A stretch of 64,000 nt of DNA. Origin: Sulfopaludibacter sp963815475 (GTDB lineage: Bacteria; Acidobacteriota; Terriglobia; Bryobacterales; Bryobacteraceae). The position numbers and the translations under genes are program-made. Location: contig CAWFHD010000003.1 in the NCBI GenBank assembly GCA_963815475.1, positions 3,658,001 through 3,722,000 on the forward strand, in the 5' to 3' direction. The notes below the pieces were generated by a model. That model saw only the letters and a program-made list of their open reading frames with translations. It was not told the DNA's origin and searched no databases. Below, one piece after another: positions 1 through 6,705 of this stretch (its first letter is position 1; every line of letters begins with the position of its first letter).

Positions 1-1255
1 GGCGGGATCCGGCGTGCAGCGCCGCATCGCCCGCATATTCCTGCCATCTGCGAATTGCGACGTCGCAGTACCTTGGCTCTAGTTCGAGCAGCCGCGCCTG
101 CCGGCCCGCTTTCTCACAGGCGATCATGGTCGTGCCGGATCCGCCGAACGGATCGAGGATCGTGTCGCGCGTTTTGCTGCTGTTCCGGAGAGCGCGCTCG
201 ACGAGCTCCACCGGCTTCATCGTCGGATGTTCGAGGTTCGCCATGGGCCGCTTAATGAACCACACGTCGCCCTGGTTCCGGTCGCCGCACCAGAAGTGCT
301 GTGTCCCGTCGCGCCAGCCGTACAGAATCGGCTCGTACATCCTCTGGTAGTCCGACCGGCCCAGCGTGAAATGGTGCTTGGCCCAGATCACGAATGTGGA
401 CCAGTGGCCGCCGGCGTCTGAAAACGCCTGAAATAGGGTGTGCAGTTCCGAAGAAGACATGCACATGTAGATCGCGCCCTTGGTGACCGCCAGGATGTTG
501 CTGCTGGCGTCGCGCAGGAACTCATAGAACTTGCCGGCCAGCGCGTCGTTGCCGATCTTGAGCTTCTTCGCCGTCTTGCCGACGTAATCGACGTTGTACG
601 GCGGATCAGTGAAGACCATGTCGGCCAGCCCGCCATCAAGCAGCAACTGGATCGCGTCCGGGCTGGTCGCGTCGCCACATAACAGCCGGTGCTCTCCCAG
701 GATCCAGAGGTCACCTTGCACCGTAACGACCTTCTCCTGCTCTGCCGGGACCGCATCGTCGTCAGTCAATCCGTCGCTTGTCTGTTCGGGATCGCGCAGC
801 AGCTCCTCCATCTCTTCGTTGGTGAAGCCCACGATATCCAGATCGAACGAGTCTTCCTTCAGAGCGGTCAACTCGACGCGCAGCATCTCCTCGTCCCACC
901 CGGCACTCATTGCCAGCCGGTTGTCTGCGAGGACCAGTGCGCGACCCTGGGTCGGCGTCAAATGGTCAAGGACGATTACCGGCACCTCGGTCATCCCGAG
1001 CTTCCGTGCCGCAGCGAGGCGCGCGTGGCCGGCGATAATCACGCCGTCGCCGCCCGCCAGGATCGGGTTGGTCCACCCGAATTCGAGGATGCTGGCGGCA
1101 ACCTGGGCCACCTGCTCATCGGTGTGCGTCCGCGCGTTGCGGGCGTACGGGATCAGTTTGTCAATTGGCCACCGCTCAACAACGAGGTCGCGCAGGACGC
1201 GCTCTGAATCCGTGGAGCCCTCTTTAGTTCTGGCTTTTTCCTGCGCGATTCCCAT
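1..1255 (-). CDS. ParB-like / DNA methyltransferase fusion (partial, runs off left edge)
   Basis: The frame is open from an ATG at 1255 to the window edge (418 codons, no stop), so the C-terminus is missing. Residues about 25-150 form a ParB/Srx-like domain (RNARTHTDEQ near 40, GHARLAAARKLG near 77). A DNA methyltransferase follows, with motif IV TDPPYNVDY at about 216-224 and the SAM-binding motif DPFGGSGTT at 368-376; the order IV then I is that of beta-class amino-methyltransferases. The DPPY form suggests N6-adenine methylation, which is inference. This fusion is common in phages and prophages, often near the terminase, where it probably protects phage DNA or marks it. It is a diverged paralogue of the gene at 1672-3228 and closes the visible part of a minus-strand phage-type gene run. 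Confidence 0.88.
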   Translation of the reverse strand, partial: MGIAQEKARTKEGSTDSERVLRDLVVERWPIDKLIPYARNARTHTDEQVAQVAASILEFGWTNPILAGGDGVIIAGHARLAAARKLGMTEVPVIVLDHLTPTQGRALVLADNRLAMSAGWDEEMLRVELTALKEDSFDLDIVGFTNEEMEELLRDPEQTSDGLTDDDAVPAEQEKVVTVQGDLWILGEHRLLCGDATSPDAIQLLLDGGLADMVFTDPPYNVDYVGKTAKKLKIGNDALAGKFYEFLRDASSNILAVTKGAIYMCMSSSELHTLFQAFSDAGGHWSTFVIWAKHHFTLGRSDYQRMYEPILYGWRDGTQHFWCGDRNQGDVWFIKRPMANLEHPTMKPVELVERALRNSSKTRDTILDPFGGSGTTMIACEKAGRQARLLELEPRYCDVAIRRWQEYAGDAALHAGSR

Positions 1256-1271
1256 GTGGATGTTCCCCGGC

Positions 1272-1595
1272 TTAGGCGGCCAGAGTGTTAGCGGTGATAG
1301 CGGAGGCGAGGCTGTCGGAGCTCGTCTTCAACTGGTCGGCGAGCGCCTGCAGCGCAACCGGGTCGTTTTTGAGTTGGGCAATCTGTGCGGAAAGCCCGTT
1401 CAACAACACGATGGCCGAGGCTTCTACCTCGGTGTTCTGCTGGACCTGACTGGTCAAAGCGGTCAAATCTGCCATGATGATTTTCTCCTGTTCGATCAAG
1501 GTTTTTACTGCGTCTAGAATTTGGTCGAGTTTGTGTTGCTCGACCAGGGAACCGTGCCAATAAACGTGGACATCCACGCTCACGTTGAGAGTCAC
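1272..1595 (-). CDS. Small phage-type protein with two good starts
   Basis: This 107-residue protein has no family I can name. The upstream start is a GTG at 1595 with a near-perfect ribosome-binding site (AAGGAGGTGAT) about six bases before it. An in-frame ATG at 1475 (protein MADLTALTSQ...) also has its own site (AGGAGAAA), so a shorter 67-residue product is possible. The short form is a predicted amphipathic helix rich in Gln, Leu, Ala and Ser, resembling small coiled-coil phage proteins of unknown role. The N-terminal extension of the long form is beta-like (NVSVDVHVYW) and then helical. It sits between two ParB-methyltransferase genes on the same strand, with a 16-base gap to the downstream one. 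Confidence 0.65.
   Translation of the reverse strand: MTLNVSVDVHVYWHGSLVEQHKLDQILDAVKTLIEQEKIIMADLTALTSQVQQNTEVEASAIVLLNGLSAQIAQLKNDPVALQALADQLKTSSDSLASAITANTLAA
1475..1475 (-). promoter_or_regulatory. Alternative internal start with its own ribosome-binding site
   Basis: AGGAGAAA lies six bases before an in-frame ATG at 1475 inside the 107-residue gene. The outer GTG start at 1595 has an even stronger site, so both forms may be made. Confidence 0.35.
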
Positions 1596-1671
1596 CGGAA
1601 TATCACCTCCTTGAAATTCACCTCCCTTCGCTCGCTGTTGTGGCGCGTGTGGCTCTCTCTGTCTGCATGGC

Positions 1672-3228
1672 TCACGAAGCTTTGCGCTTGGGCCCGTAAT
1701 GCGGGTTGGGTCCGTTGTGCTTGATGGCCCGCGAGTCCTGGGCCTTGGGATTCAAGACCTGATCGAGCGGCACGCCGCGCGCCTCGCCCACGGCTGTGAA
1801 CGACTCGACGCCGTTCCGCATCGGCATCTCGCCAGTGAGGTTGATCAACCGGCGCAGGATCACATCGCAGTAGGCCGGGGAAAGCTCTATCCCGTAGCCG
1901 GCGCGCCCCAACACATCCGCGGCGGCCATCGTCGTTCCGCTCCCCATGAACGGATCGAAGACAACGTCGCCCGGGTCCGAGAACGCCAGCACGAAGAACT
2001 CAACCAGCGCGCGCGGGAACGGAGCGGAGTGCGATCCCTGCGAGGACTCCGACTTCACCTCGACCACATTCGACGGACGCGCCAGGCCGCTATGCCTGCC
2101 TTCCGAATCGGACTGTAGACTCGACCGCGTCCTTCCCCACGCTCCCTGGTTTTTGCCGCCATCCGCTGCGGCGCCGCGCACGCCCGTTCCCAACAGACCG
2201 CTTCCGGACCTCGATTTCGGATTGTTGGGCGAATAGTCGAAGCAATCCTGCGACTCGTGACCCACTGCCTCCGGCCTGAACTTGATCTGCTGCTGCCGTG
2301 CGAAGTGAAACACCGGTTCCCATGCGTTCTTGAAGCGGTTTCCCCAGCCGCCAGGCACACCGTTGTCGGTCTTGCGCCAGCAGAACTCGTCCACAAATCG
2401 CCAGCCCCACTGCCGCCTGTGCGCGATGACCAGGTCCTTCACGTACAGGTTCCGTTCGCCCTCCTCGGCGTGCTCTTTGATGTTCAGGAAGTAAGACCCA
2501 TCGGGCGCCAGCACCGATTGCACTCCGGCCGCGACGTCGGCGTACCAGCCCACATACTCCGCAGGCGGCACTGGCTTGAACCCGCTCGAGGAGTCGTAGT
2601 CCCGCTGCGTGGCGTAAGGCGGCGACGTGATACAGACGCTCGCGCGCGAATCGGCGGGAAACAGTGCCGCCAGAATATTCGGGTCCCTGCAATCGCCACA
2701 CACCAGCCGGTGTCTTCCGATCAGCCACACGTCGCTTGGTCGGGTGACCGGCTTGGCCGGCGCTTCAGGAATCGCCTCCTCAATGTCCCGCTGCGGTTCC
2801 GGCTCCACCAGCAGGTCCTCTAACTCGTCGTCGGAGAAGCCGGCCACGGCGAGGTCCAACCCCTCGGCCTCGATCTCACGGAGCTCCTGGGCCAGCATCT
2901 TCTCGTCCCACCCGGCGTTCAATGCGAGCTTGTTGTCCGCGATGATGTACGCCCGACGTTGAGTCTCGGAGAGGTGGTCCAGCACCACCACCGGAACCTC
3001 CCCGAGACCCAACTTCCGCGCCGCCAAGAGACGGCCGTGGCCGGCAACGATCCCGGCATCGGAGGCCACCAGGATCGGAGCATTGAAGCCGAATTCGATG
3101 ATCGATGCCGCAATCTGAGCCACCTGTTCCGGAGAGTGCGTCCGCGCGTTCCGTGCATACGGCACCAGCCGTTCTACTGGCCAGACTTCAATGCGGCGGG
3201 CCATCCGCGGCAGGACCGACGTGCTCAT
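1672..3228 (-). CDS. ParB-like / DNA methyltransferase fusion (phage type)
   Basis: A ParB/Srx-like domain fills about the first 145 residues (RNARTHSPEQ, GHGRLLAARKLG). It is followed by a beta-class DNA methyltransferase with motif IV TSPPYATQRDY near residue 200 and the SAM-binding motif DPFMGSGTT near 425. The TSPPY form is typical of N4-cytosine and some N6-adenine enzymes, so base specificity is open. I chose the ATG at 3228 because it overlaps the TGA of the upstream PAPS-reductase-like gene as ATGA, a translational-coupling arrangement; an in-frame ATG at 3249 would add seven residues. The protein is a tandem paralogue of the gene at 1-1255, with a similar ParB half but a different catalytic motif and a longer target-recognition region. 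A role in protecting phage DNA from restriction is inferred. Confidence 0.9.
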   Translation of the reverse strand: MSTSVLPRMARRIEVWPVERLVPYARNARTHSPEQVAQIAASIIEFGFNAPILVASDAGIVAGHGRLLAARKLGLGEVPVVVLDHLSETQRRAYIIADNKLALNAGWDEKMLAQELREIEAEGLDLAVAGFSDDELEDLLVEPEPQRDIEEAIPEAPAKPVTRPSDVWLIGRHRLVCGDCRDPNILAALFPADSRASVCITSPPYATQRDYDSSSGFKPVPPAEYVGWYADVAAGVQSVLAPDGSYFLNIKEHAEEGERNLYVKDLVIAHRRQWGWRFVDEFCWRKTDNGVPGGWGNRFKNAWEPVFHFARQQQIKFRPEAVGHESQDCFDYSPNNPKSRSGSGLLGTGVRGAAADGGKNQGAWGRTRSSLQSDSEGRHSGLARPSNVVEVKSESSQGSHSAPFPRALVEFFVLAFSDPGDVVFDPFMGSGTTMAAADVLGRAGYGIELSPAYCDVILRRLINLTGEMPMRNGVESFTAVGEARGVPLDQVLNPKAQDSRAIKHNGPNPHYGPKRKAS

Positions 3229-4097
3229 ACTCCACACATGCCCGCGCACTCAGCCGTCCAATTCAGGCCGAGGTAATACTGCTGCGGGTCTTCATCGAAG
3301 CCCAGAACCGCCTTCTCGAGCGGGACGCAACTGGCGTGCACGTAGAGCTTCTGATCCATTTTCCGGTTGACCACGTTCCCAGGAACACGCAATGCCGTAT
3401 CGATCTGGACCGCGCGACTCCAGCCTTCCGGATCGGTATCGCGCAATCGCCGCCACTCCGCGTTCGACTTGAATGGACAGAAAACGCAAGCGGATTTCTG
3501 CACTTCATGCGGTACGCCGAACCCCTGAAGCCACGTATAGCAGTCGCCGCGCGTCATCTGGCGATCCAGCAGTGGGAAAACGGGCGTCAGCCAGTGCCGA
3601 TCGGCTAGGCGGTCCCGGATCCGGATGGACCTGCCCGCCTCGTCCATCGAGATTCCGTACGACTGGTAGACCATGGTGCCAGCCGGCACGCGCTGGCGCC
3701 GCGCCATACCCAGGATTTCGCTGCGGAGGTACCGCTCAATCGGATCGATCTTGTACTCGCGGGTGCACTGGCGACGAACGATTCCGACCTTGTGGCCCTC
3801 ACGTGCTGCTGTGAACGCCGGAATCGACGCGAACCTCTGGCCGGTCGAGTTGCGACCCTTCTGAAGATCCTCGCCTAGTCTGCCGATGCTGACCGTGATG
3901 ATCGGCGGGCCGTGCAGAGACTTCAACCACTCCAGGTGGCGATAGATCGCGGCGGGCTCCTCGCCGGTGTCCGCAAAGATGGCGCACTCGATTGCGGGCT
4001 GGATCTCGCCGCGCAAATACATCAGGTAAAGCGTTGTCGATTGCACGCCGGCGCCCAGGTTGAGGACGTTGCGGCTGATCTGAGTCTGTACTTTCAA
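3225..4097 (-). CDS. PAPS-reductase-like PP-loop protein (phage type)
   Basis: This 290-residue protein has an N-terminal PP-loop-like nucleotide-binding motif (LGAGVQSTTL, residues about 15-24), a middle RRQCTREYKIDPI segment, and a C-terminal SACVFCPFKS motif. Together these resemble the phosphoadenosine phosphosulfate reductase/adenine nucleotide alpha hydrolase family, whose members activate a substrate with ATP. The start is a TTG at 4097 with AAGGAGAT four bases upstream. The gene ends within the start of the ParB-methyltransferase gene (ATGA), so the two are probably translated together. Phages often carry such a protein beside DNA methyltransferases; its true reaction (sulfur transfer to DNA or RNA, or a cofactor step) is unknown, and a simple assimilatory role seems unlikely in this context. 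Confidence 0.8.
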   Translation of the reverse strand: MKVQTQISRNVLNLGAGVQSTTLYLMYLRGEIQPAIECAIFADTGEEPAAIYRHLEWLKSLHGPPIITVSIGRLGEDLQKGRNSTGQRFASIPAFTAAREGHKVGIVRRQCTREYKIDPIERYLRSEILGMARRQRVPAGTMVYQSYGISMDEAGRSIRIRDRLADRHWLTPVFPLLDRQMTRGDCYTWLQGFGVPHEVQKSACVFCPFKSNAEWRRLRDTDPEGWSRAVQIDTALRVPGNVVNRKMDQKLYVHASCVPLEKAVLGFDEDPQQYYLGLNWTAECAGMCGV

Positions 4098-4386
4098 CGC
4101 GATCTCCTTGAGAGGAATCGCGCTCAGATTTTGTGGAACTCTCGGATGCTATTTGGCTCGCTTTTGGTGCGTGGCGCTCTCGCCGTACATGGCTTGAATG
4201 CGTCGGCCTTGGCCACGGGGTGGCCCGTGTCGCACCGGGTGGCAGCAGGTTGGCTAACCGTGCCAGCCCATCCGGCGGCGCGGACGGGGCGCGCCAGGGG
4301 CCGACCGGTGACCGGGTATTTTTCCGCCTGACGCTAGCGAAATTTGGCAATCGTCCAACGCGCGGGAGTTATTCGCCCGGAAGTAC

Positions 4387-4563
4387 CTATGGATCGTGAA
4401 TTGCAACGGGCACGTCCTGCATAACGAGTTCATCTGCGTCGCCCGCCGCCCCGCATTCGATGCACTGGTAGCGCTCGCCGGCATCGTGATACCCCGTCTC
4501 CGGACACCGCCCGAAGTCGTAGGGCACGACCCGCACGTTGTCGCTACCGCACTCCGGGCACAT
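4387..4563 (-). CDS. Small zinc-ribbon protein
   Basis: This 58-residue protein starts MCPECGSDNV and carries two CxxC knuckles (CPEC near residue 2, CIEC near residue 36), a four-cysteine zinc ribbon, with an acidic tail. The ATG at 4563 overlaps the stop codon of the upstream 113-residue gene (TGATG), which fixes the start and suggests coupled translation. Zinc ribbons of this size in phage gene runs may bind nucleic acid or a host protein; the specific role is not known. Confidence 0.65.
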   Translation of the reverse strand: MCPECGSDNVRVVPYDFGRCPETGYHDAGERYQCIECGAAGDADELVMQDVPVAIHDP

Positions 4564-4904
4564 CAGGCCACCACCAGACAATCGAGGACGACTTGCAGGA
4601 AGAGTGGGCGCACCTCGGGCGGGGCGAGCGTCGAGTCCGACTTGCCGCCTTGGAGCGGCCGGAGTTTCCAGCACTCGTGGCCGCCGTCGAGAGGTTGCTG
4701 GAATGAGTACGCCTGGCCTTGGTAGTCGCGAACGGTCGTGGGACGGAGGGGATCGCAGGCTCGACGGTACAAGACGACGCGGTTGATCGCGCCCTTCTTG
4801 TGGCGTACGACCTTGGCGTTGCCATCGCGCTCGAGACGAAGCGCATGCCGCCGCCCAATAAAGTCGATCAGAGCGAATTCAAACGTGTAGAGCGGGATGG
4901 ACAT
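4563..4904 (-). CDS. Hypothetical protein, first gene of the phage-type run
   Basis: I do not recognise this 113-residue protein. The N-terminal part (FEFALIDFIGRRHALRLERDGN) looks like a small beta-rich fold, followed by a basic stretch, and there is no signal peptide or membrane segment. It begins with MSIPLYTFEF and ends in a TGA that shares a base with the ATG of the zinc-ribbon gene, so the two form a coupled pair. It is the most upstream convincing gene of the leftward phage-type set. A possible promoter lies about 145 bases upstream. Confidence 0.5.
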   Translation of the reverse strand: MSIPLYTFEFALIDFIGRRHALRLERDGNAKVVRHKKGAINRVVLYRRACDPLRPTTVRDYQGQAYSFQQPLDGGHECWKLRPLQGGKSDSTLAPPEVRPLFLQVVLDCLVVA

Positions 4905-5048
4905 GGAGACACCATCGGCGCGCTCGTTATCCGCTTATGACATGGCTCTCTCGGTGGGCTGGCTGGAAATGAAGACAGTTGCCCTGAAGCGGTGCGGGAA
5001 AGAGTTTTTGAATCGGAGAGTCCCGGCTCCCCGCATTTAACTGTGCCG

Positions 5049-5078
5049 AGTATGGCAAAACAACGTAATCAAGGTCAA
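5049..5078 (-). promoter_or_regulatory. Possible sigma70-type promoter for the phage-type genes
   Basis: On the minus strand TTGACC (5078-5073) and CATACT (5054-5049) are separated by 18 bases inside an AT-rich patch, upstream of the first gene at 4904. The boxes are imperfect, so the call is tentative. Confidence 0.25.
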
Positions 5079-5150
5079 ACGTTTTATTTGGATTGTTTTC
5101 AATGAGAAAAGCCACGTCGATTTGAGGCGTTTGCCATCCGTGCTGGCCAT

Positions 5151-5167
5151 GCGGGTGTCACACCCGC
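5151..5167. repeat. Short perfect inverted repeat
   Basis: GCGGGTGT and ACACCCGC are perfect inverted repeats around a single C. There is no following T-run on either strand, so an operator-like site or cruciform is more likely than a terminator. Confidence 0.3.
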
Positions 5168-5363
5168 CCGCCTGCTCGAACGGCGGCCGCTGGGGGGCGT
5201 GGTGACGTATATAAGAGAGCCTCAGTTTTTTGTCTCCTCCACATCGTCGAGGAGAACAGCAGTAACGACCCTCCCATCGACACCATGCGTACCAAGTCTC
5301 GATCATTCAGGGGCATAAGGCGGCAGCCGTGCTTTTCACATGGCTACCACACCTACCGCATGA

Positions 5364-5379
5364 AAGCGACGCGTCGCTT
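5364..5379. repeat. 16-bp perfect palindrome inside the inverted-repeat element
   Basis: AAGCGACGCGTCGCTT is fully self-complementary and lies near the middle of the 280-bp element. It could form a hairpin in RNA or be a dimeric protein or methylation site. Confidence 0.4.
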
Positions 5380-5410
5380 CTGGCATTCCCCGTGCCTTTC
5401 GCGCACACGC

Positions 5411-5429
5411 GCGGTCGAAACCGCCTTTT
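5411..5429 (+). terminator. Possible intrinsic terminator inside the inverted-repeat element
   Basis: GCGGT and ACCGC pair around a CGAA loop and are followed by CTTTT. The stem is short, but the tetraloop and T-run fit a small plus-strand terminator, which would end any transcript starting near the left arm. Confidence 0.3.
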
Positions 5430-5628
5430 GAGATTTCTCTTCTCGTGGACGAGGAGGAGACAAAAAACAGAGCCTCTCCTATATACATCCCGATGACTCC
5501 CGCGCTACCAGTCATGTGAAATTCTCCCGACGTGTGAACGGGACGCGCACGGTCCGATCCACCGCGGCCAGGCGCGAATTCTCCGCTGGCGGGCTGTGAG
5601 CAGCCGTGACGTTCGGCCTCGGTCGGGT

Positions 5629-6174
5629 TTAGGGCCTTGGCGGCGTCGCTCGTATTGCCGGCCGCGGTGGTGATGGTGGTGGCACTGGTATGAAGTTGAT
5701 TTGCATGTTTGCGGTGAAGGCGTCGATGAGCGGAAGTACGCCGTTAAGTTTTTGGTCTGAGGTGAAGAATCGTACCCGATCCTTGAGCTCGTGAGCGAGG
5801 TCGAGGGCGCAGGAGGCTATGAGCGCGTCGGTGCTGCCGAGCCCTCGTCGGTGGATGACACCGCCGAGGCGGAGAAGATTTCTTGCGCGGAGCACGTACA
5901 GTCGTTTGTTTGCTGGTCTGACGATGAAGCGGCCGTCCGCGATGTCCTGCATGAACTCGTGGTCCATCGCGTCATACTCGGCTAGGGACCCGTTGTTTTC
6001 TCTGCAGTACCCGCCGAGAGCGGAGGGGATTTCGAGGATGGTCGCGTCAGCGATGTAGGTCGTGTTGTTCCTGTTACCGATGAGCCGATTGACCTTCTGT
6101 CGGTGTGCGCGGAAGCGAGGATTCTTGATGTACCGGTACTTGACCACGCAGGTGTCGAGGAAGATATGGGCCAT
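5629..6174 (-). CDS. PIN-domain protein (VapC-like nuclease)
   Basis: This 181-residue protein begins MAHIFLDTCV and has the spaced acidic residues of a PIN nuclease: Asp7, Glu48 (ATILEIP), Asp116 (GSTDALIASCAL) and Asp140 (FFTSDQKL). PIN domains bind metal and usually cut RNA. The last 20 residues form a proline-rich tail. It is the last gene of the methyltransferase-GHKL kinase-response regulator run, 30 bases after the regulator, and has no adjacent small antitoxin gene of VapB type. This suggests that it is an effector or accessory nuclease of the cluster rather than an ordinary toxin-antitoxin toxin; that role is inferred. Confidence 0.8.
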   Translation of the reverse strand: MAHIFLDTCVVKYRYIKNPRFRAHRQKVNRLIGNRNNTTYIADATILEIPSALGGYCRENNGSLAEYDAMDHEFMQDIADGRFIVRPANKRLYVLRARNLLRLGGVIHRRGLGSTDALIASCALDLAHELKDRVRFFTSDQKLNGVLPLIDAFTANMQINFIPVPPPSPPRPAIRATPPRP

Positions 6175-6204
6175 AGTGGGTGTGGTCGGGTCCCGTCCTT
6201 ATCT

Positions 6205-6705
6205 CTACTTCTTGGTTTTTCGGTGCGCGCGGAGATTCTTCGAGGCCTTCTTGGCGATGCTGAGCTTCGTATTATGGCCCTTAACTGCCTCTTTCGCGAT
6301 GCTCTGCCAGTCCTTCTCCTCGTCATTTTCGTGGAGTACGGCCGCGATGGATTCCGCGAGTTTTTCCACGCCGATCGGCTTGTGGAGGTACAAGTCAGCC
6401 TCGACCCACTCCCCGAGATCCTTGCCCAGTTGCTTCTCATCAATCTCAGCCTTAATTTGCCCAGAGATGATAATGGAACGAATATGGGGCTGAACCTTAC
6501 GAATACGCACAAGGAGCTCAAGGCCATCCATGTTCGGCATGATAAAGTCCAGAATCAGGAGGTCATAGGAGTTCCGCTCGCAGAGCGCGAGAGCCTCAGC
6601 ACCCGAGAGTGCAGTGGCAACTACGTACCCACGCATGGTCAAACCGCGCTCGAAGGGGCCGAGGACAATGTCTTCGTCATCAACGATCAGTACTCGGTGG
6701 GGCAG
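6205..6705 (-). CDS. Response regulator receiver protein with basic tail (CTG start proposed)
   Basis: The receiver domain shows the acidic pair at residues 9-10 (VLIVDDED), the phospho-acceptor Asp53 (LLILDFIMPNMDG), a switch serine (IIISGQ) and the conserved lysine (LYLHKPIG). About 45 C-terminal residues are lysine- and arginine-rich (ending NLRAHRKTKK), with no recognised output domain, and could bind nucleic acid. No ATG/GTG/TTG start gives a full receiver: the first is a TTG at 6642, which would remove the first beta strand and acidic pair. A CTG at 6705 with AGGAGGTGA six bases upstream restores the whole domain, giving 166 residues and a 26-base overlap with the kinase gene. Its partner is almost certainly that kinase. 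Confidence 0.8.
   Translation of the reverse strand: MPHRVLIVDDEDIVLGPFERGLTMRGYVVATALSGAEALALCERNSYDLLILDFIMPNMDGLELLVRIRKVQPHIRSIIISGQIKAEIDEKQLGKDLGEWVEADLYLHKPIGVEKLAESIAAVLHENDEEKDWQSIAKEAVKGHNTKLSIAKKASKNLRAHRKTKK

Larger units (their letters stand above)
5207..5486. repeat. 280-bp element with 34-bp imperfect terminal inverted repeats
   Basis: The left arm is 5207-5240 and the right arm 5453-5486; one matches the reverse complement of the other at 31 of 34 positions. Each arm starts at its outer end with GTATATA and ends inward with GTTTTTTGTCTCCTCC. The 212-bp interior has no protein-coding frame I believe. There is no clean target duplication at the ends, so a classical MITE is not proven. 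A non-coding RNA locus, a pair of facing promoters or a recombination site are alternatives. Confidence 0.6.
4905..5628. other. 724-bp stretch without a convincing gene, between phage-type genes and the PIN gene
   Basis: Open frames here are short and lack protein-like composition. The stretch holds a possible promoter (5049-5078), a small inverted repeat (5151-5167), a 280-bp element with 34-bp inverted ends (5207-5486), a 16-bp palindrome and a terminator-like hairpin. It separates two sets of minus-strand genes and may be the junction between two independently acquired modules. Confidence 0.6.

Noticed and set aside
594..1517. Long plus-strand frame opposite the ParB-methyltransferase
   Set aside because: Serine-rich antisense frame without protein-like character; the minus-strand methyltransferase carries clear motifs.
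3799..4350. Minus-strand frame overlapping the PAPS-reductase-like gene
   Set aside because: It overlaps a gene with recognisable motifs and reads as low-complexity Arg/Pro/Ser sequence.
4927..5115. Minus-strand frame of 62 codons upstream of the phage-type genes
   Set aside because: No family, no ribosome-binding site, and it overlaps the best promoter candidate.
5207..5486. Retron msr-msd locus
   Set aside because: Inverted ends and an internal hairpin fit, but no reverse transcriptase gene is nearby; kept only as an RNA or repeat candidate.
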